From the NCBI GenBank assembly GCA_002633005.1, contig NMRA01000019.1, positions 1,453,719-1,517,718 of the forward strand: a stretch of DNA of 64,000 bases, written 5' to 3'. Positions within the stretch are counted from its first letter, which is position 1. Each line of letters begins with the position of its first letter. The notes beneath the pieces were generated by a model. It was not told the DNA's origin, did not search any database, and saw only the letters and a list, made by a program, of their open reading frames with translations. Shown here in pieces: positions 57,921 through 64,000 of the stretch. A program made the position numbers and the translations under genes. This stretch comes from Phoronis australis. Its lineage: Eukaryota; Phoronida; Phoronidae.

Positions 57921-58572
57921 CTAAAGCTGTAGAGCATTTTTTAAAAATGTAACTGCCCTTCAAGACTCATGATTGATGTACAAACCTGTAGGGAACTGTG
58001 TGCTCTACTCTCCTTGGCGGGGTGCCCAAATATCCTCCATCAGTTATATACATGTACCATCGGACACTCCTACATGTATGACACCTAATATATATTCTGT
58101 ATATAAAGGCCTTGATAGTATTGGTTGCACTTCTCCTTGTTTTTTGCCGGCTAAAAATGAAAATCGAAACAGGGTCTCATCAAACTGATCTTAGGCCTTG
58201 GGAATATTTTTGTTTCCGAAATCAGAAAAAACAGCGGCTCAAAAATACTGTAAAACTTTTTTGGGTTAGGCAAACATGAAATTGCGATTTTTGAAAATGG
58301 CACTTGCACGCATCGCCTGTCACTTGAGTTGGTCTGACGGAGAACTGGAACCACACATAGATACTGTTCGCATATCAAAAATATTAAATGCAGACAAATT
58401 TAAAACAACTAAAAGAACAACGACAACTGCCATATGTATGGTTACTGACAGATGCCATAATTACAACAGACAATTTCTGTGATATAGCAACAGAATACAT
58501 TGGATATTAAACGATCTAGTTACAAATACACAGACAAAACACATGAACACAAAAACATAGAAAGGCTATGTC
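57921..58572. other. No gene recognised
   Basis: Nothing recognised on either strand. Confidence 0.4.
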
Positions 58573-59027
58573 AAGGTACCTAAACTACACGGTTTTACGG
58601 ACTCGTAAACACGGTCACGAACGTACATGTATGAACACGACTCACATACCTGCAAACACCGTTCACTGACTCACAAACACGGGAACGGACTCACAAAACA
58701 CGATCCATTCACCGAAATACACCGGAAACGGACTCACATTCACGAAGAAACTTGGTTAACGGACCGCCAAACACGGGTCACGGACTCATCGGCTTCCTGG
58801 GCCAGCTGACAACTACATTTTGTCCGTAAACCGTGTTTGGCGGTCCGTTAACAGTGTTTCTTCGTGAATGTGAGTCCGTGTTCCATGTATTTGGGTGAAT
58901 GGGTCGTGTTTTGTGAGTCCGTTCCCGTGTTTGTGAGCCAGTGAACGGTGTTTGCAGGTACGGGAGTCGTATTCATGCGTCCGTGACCGTGTTTATGAGT
59001 CTGTTAACCGTGTAGTTTATGTACCTT
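58573..59027. repeat. 455-bp foldback: about 210-bp inverted arms around a 36-bp spacer
   Basis: The left arm (58573-58785) and right arm (about 58821-59027) are inverse copies at roughly 85-90 percent. Shared landmarks from the outside in: AAGGTAC.TAAACTACACGG, AAACACGGTCACG, TACCTGCAAACACCGTTCACTG, CTCACAAACACGGGAACGG, ACTCACATTCACGAAGAAAC and TTAACGGACCGCCAAACACGG. Each arm is itself built from degenerate 20-30-bp units with the phrase GGACTCACAAACACGG. RNA from it would fold into one long hairpin. Confidence 0.93.
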
Positions 59028-60797
<1,770 letters not shown>

Positions 60798-60845
60798 AAA
60801 TGCACACACTTAAATGCACACACACGTACACATACACAAATACAC

Positions 60846-61127
60846 TCACCCAGTCCCCAAGCACACTCTTACCTAAGCAATTGTGATTAAGTTTTCTGAA
60901 AGTTACGTGAGCCTCTGCCTAAACTTTTCATTTAGACCATTAAATGTAACATTTCTGTAAAATACTGTAACATGATTTGAACACCCAAAAATGTCTTGGT
61001 GAAAAATTCATAGCATGTAGTATGAAAGGTTGTCGAAAGTGGTTCCTACTATACTACAGCTAAAAAGACATCAGAGGCCAAACTTCTTCTGGCATCCTCC
61101 CAGGGCCATAATTCGGTGCTTATAGAG
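60846..61127. other. No gene recognised
   Basis: Nothing recognised. Confidence 0.4.
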
Positions 61128-61456
61128 AATTGACCTATCGCCAGGGCTTTGAGGGTCAGCTTTACTGATCAATTAGAACACATCATTCTTGACACACTTT
61201 CGTTTCCCAGCCGCCATTTTACCCGACAAGCAACACGTTGCCGGCCTCCCGTTCAGTAACGCTAGGACCTCGCTAAAAAGCAAGACTTCGCGAGATTACG
61301 TGAGATATTGCCGTGTATTTTAAATGAGAACACGTGACTTTGACTAGGTTTTAGCTAGGTCCTAGCGTACCTAGCGTCTACTGAACGCACGCCGGGTAAA
61401 ACTTATTGTTAGTTTGTCGACTTTACGCAAGGGGCGGAGCTTGCGATAGGTCAATT
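61128..61456. mobile_element. 329-bp nested inverted-repeat element
   Basis: Outer 14-bp perfect inverted repeats AATTGACCTATCGC (61128 and, inverted, ending 61456). Inside lie inverted TTTTACCCG (61217; inverse at about 61393), CGTTCAGTA and CGCTAGGACCT.GCTAAAA arms (61250-61278 and 61347-61388). The whole is a long interrupted palindrome with a CACGTGACTTTGACTAGG-type centre. No target duplication could be assigned. Confidence 0.8.
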
Positions 61457-63399
61457 GCCAGTGTATTTGAAGAATAATAACAAAATTAAAATGAAGCAGT
61501 GAAATTGGGCTTGGTTTGATAACTTTAACTCTCAATCAAAACTCAGTCGAGCAGGCAGCCGGAAATTATCAGTGTTAACTCTCGAGGTCGCACACAAAAT
61601 AAAGATAGGTACAAAGGTCACGTGCTGGAGTTGGTGTTCCAAGGCTATAGTTCTGTGATCAATGAGGTTTTAAAGTAATTAAAATAATAAAAATTAAGTT
61701 TGCTATCGTAAATAAAAGTGGATGCCATATCTATTCGAACAAATATTGAAGTTGCTGAGGATTAGGAATCAATGTAAGTAGAGTTCAGCAGACCGTGTTC
61801 AAATATTTCCAGTAAAATATATTACATTACACACAAATGTATGGAAACAGTTACTACAAATATCTTCCTTTCAAGTTTTGTCCTGAATATGCAAATTACC
61901 TATCACCTGACCAAATAAGTAAAAGATGCAGTCAACATGTATTGAACTCCTTATTTGAGGAACCTAATTGCTGTCGCTTCATTACTGCCCGTTTATAACT
62001 TTAACAAAGAAATGGTGTATGCGTAGTCGGTGGTCACCCAACGAGCATCTACGTCGTGGAATTAAACGTAAAACAGATATTTTGTGATGAGGGGGCCAAT
62101 CTGTGCCCTTGTTGATAGGCCGTTGCTCGAAATAATTTCCATGACCAATCATGAGCCAGAATAGATCAGAACCGTCTAAGATGTGAAATGGTACTGCTCT
62201 AACAGCTAAGGTCGTTGCCCTTCATCTGCACTGAGTGTAATAACGTGCACAGCCTGGGACACTCTATTACACAACCTGGGACTCTCTTCAGTAGGAGACT
62301 TGACTGTGTTAAGACTTGACTGGAACTCACAGGCGCGCAAATCTTGGTGTTAAGAGAAAAATCAAATATCGTACAGCAAAGCATCAATCTTCTCCTTAAA
62401 CATTGGAAACGATGAATTAAACTTTACAATCATTTGTTTCATTTTCGGACAAATTTGCATAATCGTTCATGCTGTATGTGAAAATGGAGCCAGTAATATC
62501 TGACTTTAAACTTAACCGCAGAACCCATTCAAATACAAAAAACGTAATGCAAATTTCCATCTTAACGAACACGAGGTATTTCATTATTTTGAAACTGCAT
62601 TTCCATGGTTGGCCCCTTGCGGGAAAGTTTAACCTGTAATTTACGCTCGTAAATTATGGTAGTAGACAAATGTGTAAACGTTATATCCAATAAGAGACTG
62701 GGTTGTGGATCACTTGAAACAGTTGCACGGGCGTGAAATGACGAGCGCTAAACAGCGAGTAGGAAAGGACGAGCGTAACATAAGGACAGTAAAAGAATGC
62801 GTGAGCAGACCTCTAGATAAGGGACACTGTAGAACATTCGCCTATAGCATAAGTGAATTGTACATAGCGGTTTTGATCGTAGCTGCAGGGTGTTTTTTAT
62901 GAAAACACAACTTGCTGCATATAATCATGGGGCAAATACACCGCGAAGATTCCAAGATAAAATCCGCACTGATGCCGATTTCAGATCAGACCAAAAAGCA
63001 TTGTTGGTTCTGGCCTACACCCCGACTAATTTTGAGACCTGCGCTCACCGACTAAAACATAGGCATGCCCGTATCAATGTCGTTCTTGCATTTTTTTGAG
63101 AAGGTACAAGAAATGATATAAGCGAGGTAAGGAGAACCTGCCATCATTTTTGGTTAACTCATGACGATTTTTTGAAAAAGTGGGCAACTAAAATGGTTGA
63201 TGTTCAAAGAAAACCAAACACCTGAACCCCTGGCTTAATCTTTTTACTTTGAACGCGAACTTTTGCGTTCTGCTTTTGTGCGCATCAGTGATAAGTGTCT
63301 ATTATTTTATGTTCAAATACAGAATCACCCAACTGTAATTTAACGGAGCTCAACACACAGATGTAGCTAGCTGTATTTTGACGATTATCATAGCTTTCG
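61457..63399. other. No gene recognised
   Basis: Nothing recognised on either strand. Confidence 0.4.
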
Positions 63400-63945
63400 T
63401 ACAGGTAGCTGGCTGGCTTCAATGTGTGCTGAGCTCTGTTAGACCCCGAAATGTTACGCAGCCTGGTAGTTCTGCTCGTCACCTCGTCGTGGAACTTATG
63501 TACATATAAGCTAGCGACCTGCGGGGTGCATGCACAAAGTACGGGAGTCGACCGACCGTTAACGTGAAAGCAATCTAATCAACGTCATTTCCTTGCACAA
63601 TCCTCCGTCTTTTGTAACAAACAAAAGTCCGTCGCCGTTTTAAGAACCGCGTACGGTACGCTAGTGACACGCGCACGCGCTATTTCCTAAAATTCTGCGA
63701 AATCTCTCGGGAAATGATGACAACCAAAATTTGTTCTGACATTCGGTTTGCTGGTACTAAAATACTAAAAGTTGTAACAAAATGAAACCAGTTCTGATAG
63801 TTTGTTGTTAAATGTACGCAATCCTACACAGTTGATTGAAGAATCGGGGAAAAGAGAAATTGGCCAATAGGTGACGCAGTATTTCATGGCCTCGAAAGCC
63901 GACGCAAAAGGCACCACAATTTTAGCCGAAGAATAATGGTAGAAC
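63400..63945. repeat. Segmental duplicate of 56560-57665
   Basis: See 56560. Same orientation, about 6.8 kb apart. It includes the short ORF remnant at 63886-63936 (MASKADAK). Confidence 0.88.
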
Positions 63946-64000
63946 ATCCTGTTTTCAAACACTGGTAAACAAGTACGTTTACTCAGGGACAGTGTAGTTT

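Noticed and set aside
61173-61217. Short minus-strand frame starting MAAGKRKC
   Set aside because: Fourteen codons inside an inverted-repeat element, with no splice donor seen.

Overview
This is eukaryotic, almost certainly metazoan, DNA: AT-rich, gene-poor and repeat-dense. It carries GT-AG bounded exons, a LINE with an APE-type endonuclease and reverse transcriptase, several classes of small inverted-repeat DNA transposons, tRNA-like SINE remnants, satellites and a long (CA)n tract. Linked ShKT and CAP exons, and an extreme excess of the octamer TACATGTA (about 32 by hand count, about 2 expected), suggest a marine invertebrate such as a mollusc or cnidarian. I cannot name the species from sequence alone. 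Most long open frames are chance or repeat-derived.

Layout. 1-456: a 32-bp satellite. 3197-3998: an array of palindromic AACTTAAGTT motifs between two copies of a 103-bp sequence, with a single N at 3894. 5.2-6.9 kb: two copies of a CAG(T)GGCGGA-ended MITE family. 8493-11666: a 3.2-kb TA-flanked element with terminal inverted repeats and a promoter/exon-like 5' end; a second, inverted and rearranged copy lies at 35954-39426. 11994-16815: the only convincing host gene, a plus-strand series of five exons (three ShKT modules, one Cys-containing linker, and the start of a CAP domain), all joined in phase 1. The first ShKT exon looks damaged. The rest of the CAP domain was not found. 18240-21640: a minus-strand EN/RT LINE with several frameshifts, stop codons and a 14-base assembly gap. 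22304-22592: a 144-bp duplication around a single N. 25.5-25.7 kb: a possible minus-strand first exon with an NRF1-like site. 26.6-49.6 kb: mostly MITEs, SINE-like units, diverged duplications and GC-rich blocks, with no recognised gene. 55.4-63.9 kb: inverted and direct duplications, a 455-bp foldback at 58573-59027, a 253-bp (CA)n tract and a nested inverted repeat at 61128-61456.

No operon-like logic applies. The ShKT/CAP gene would encode a secreted cysteine-rich protein. Everything else is mobile or structural DNA, and much of the window's history can be read as repeated insertion and duplication of these elements.
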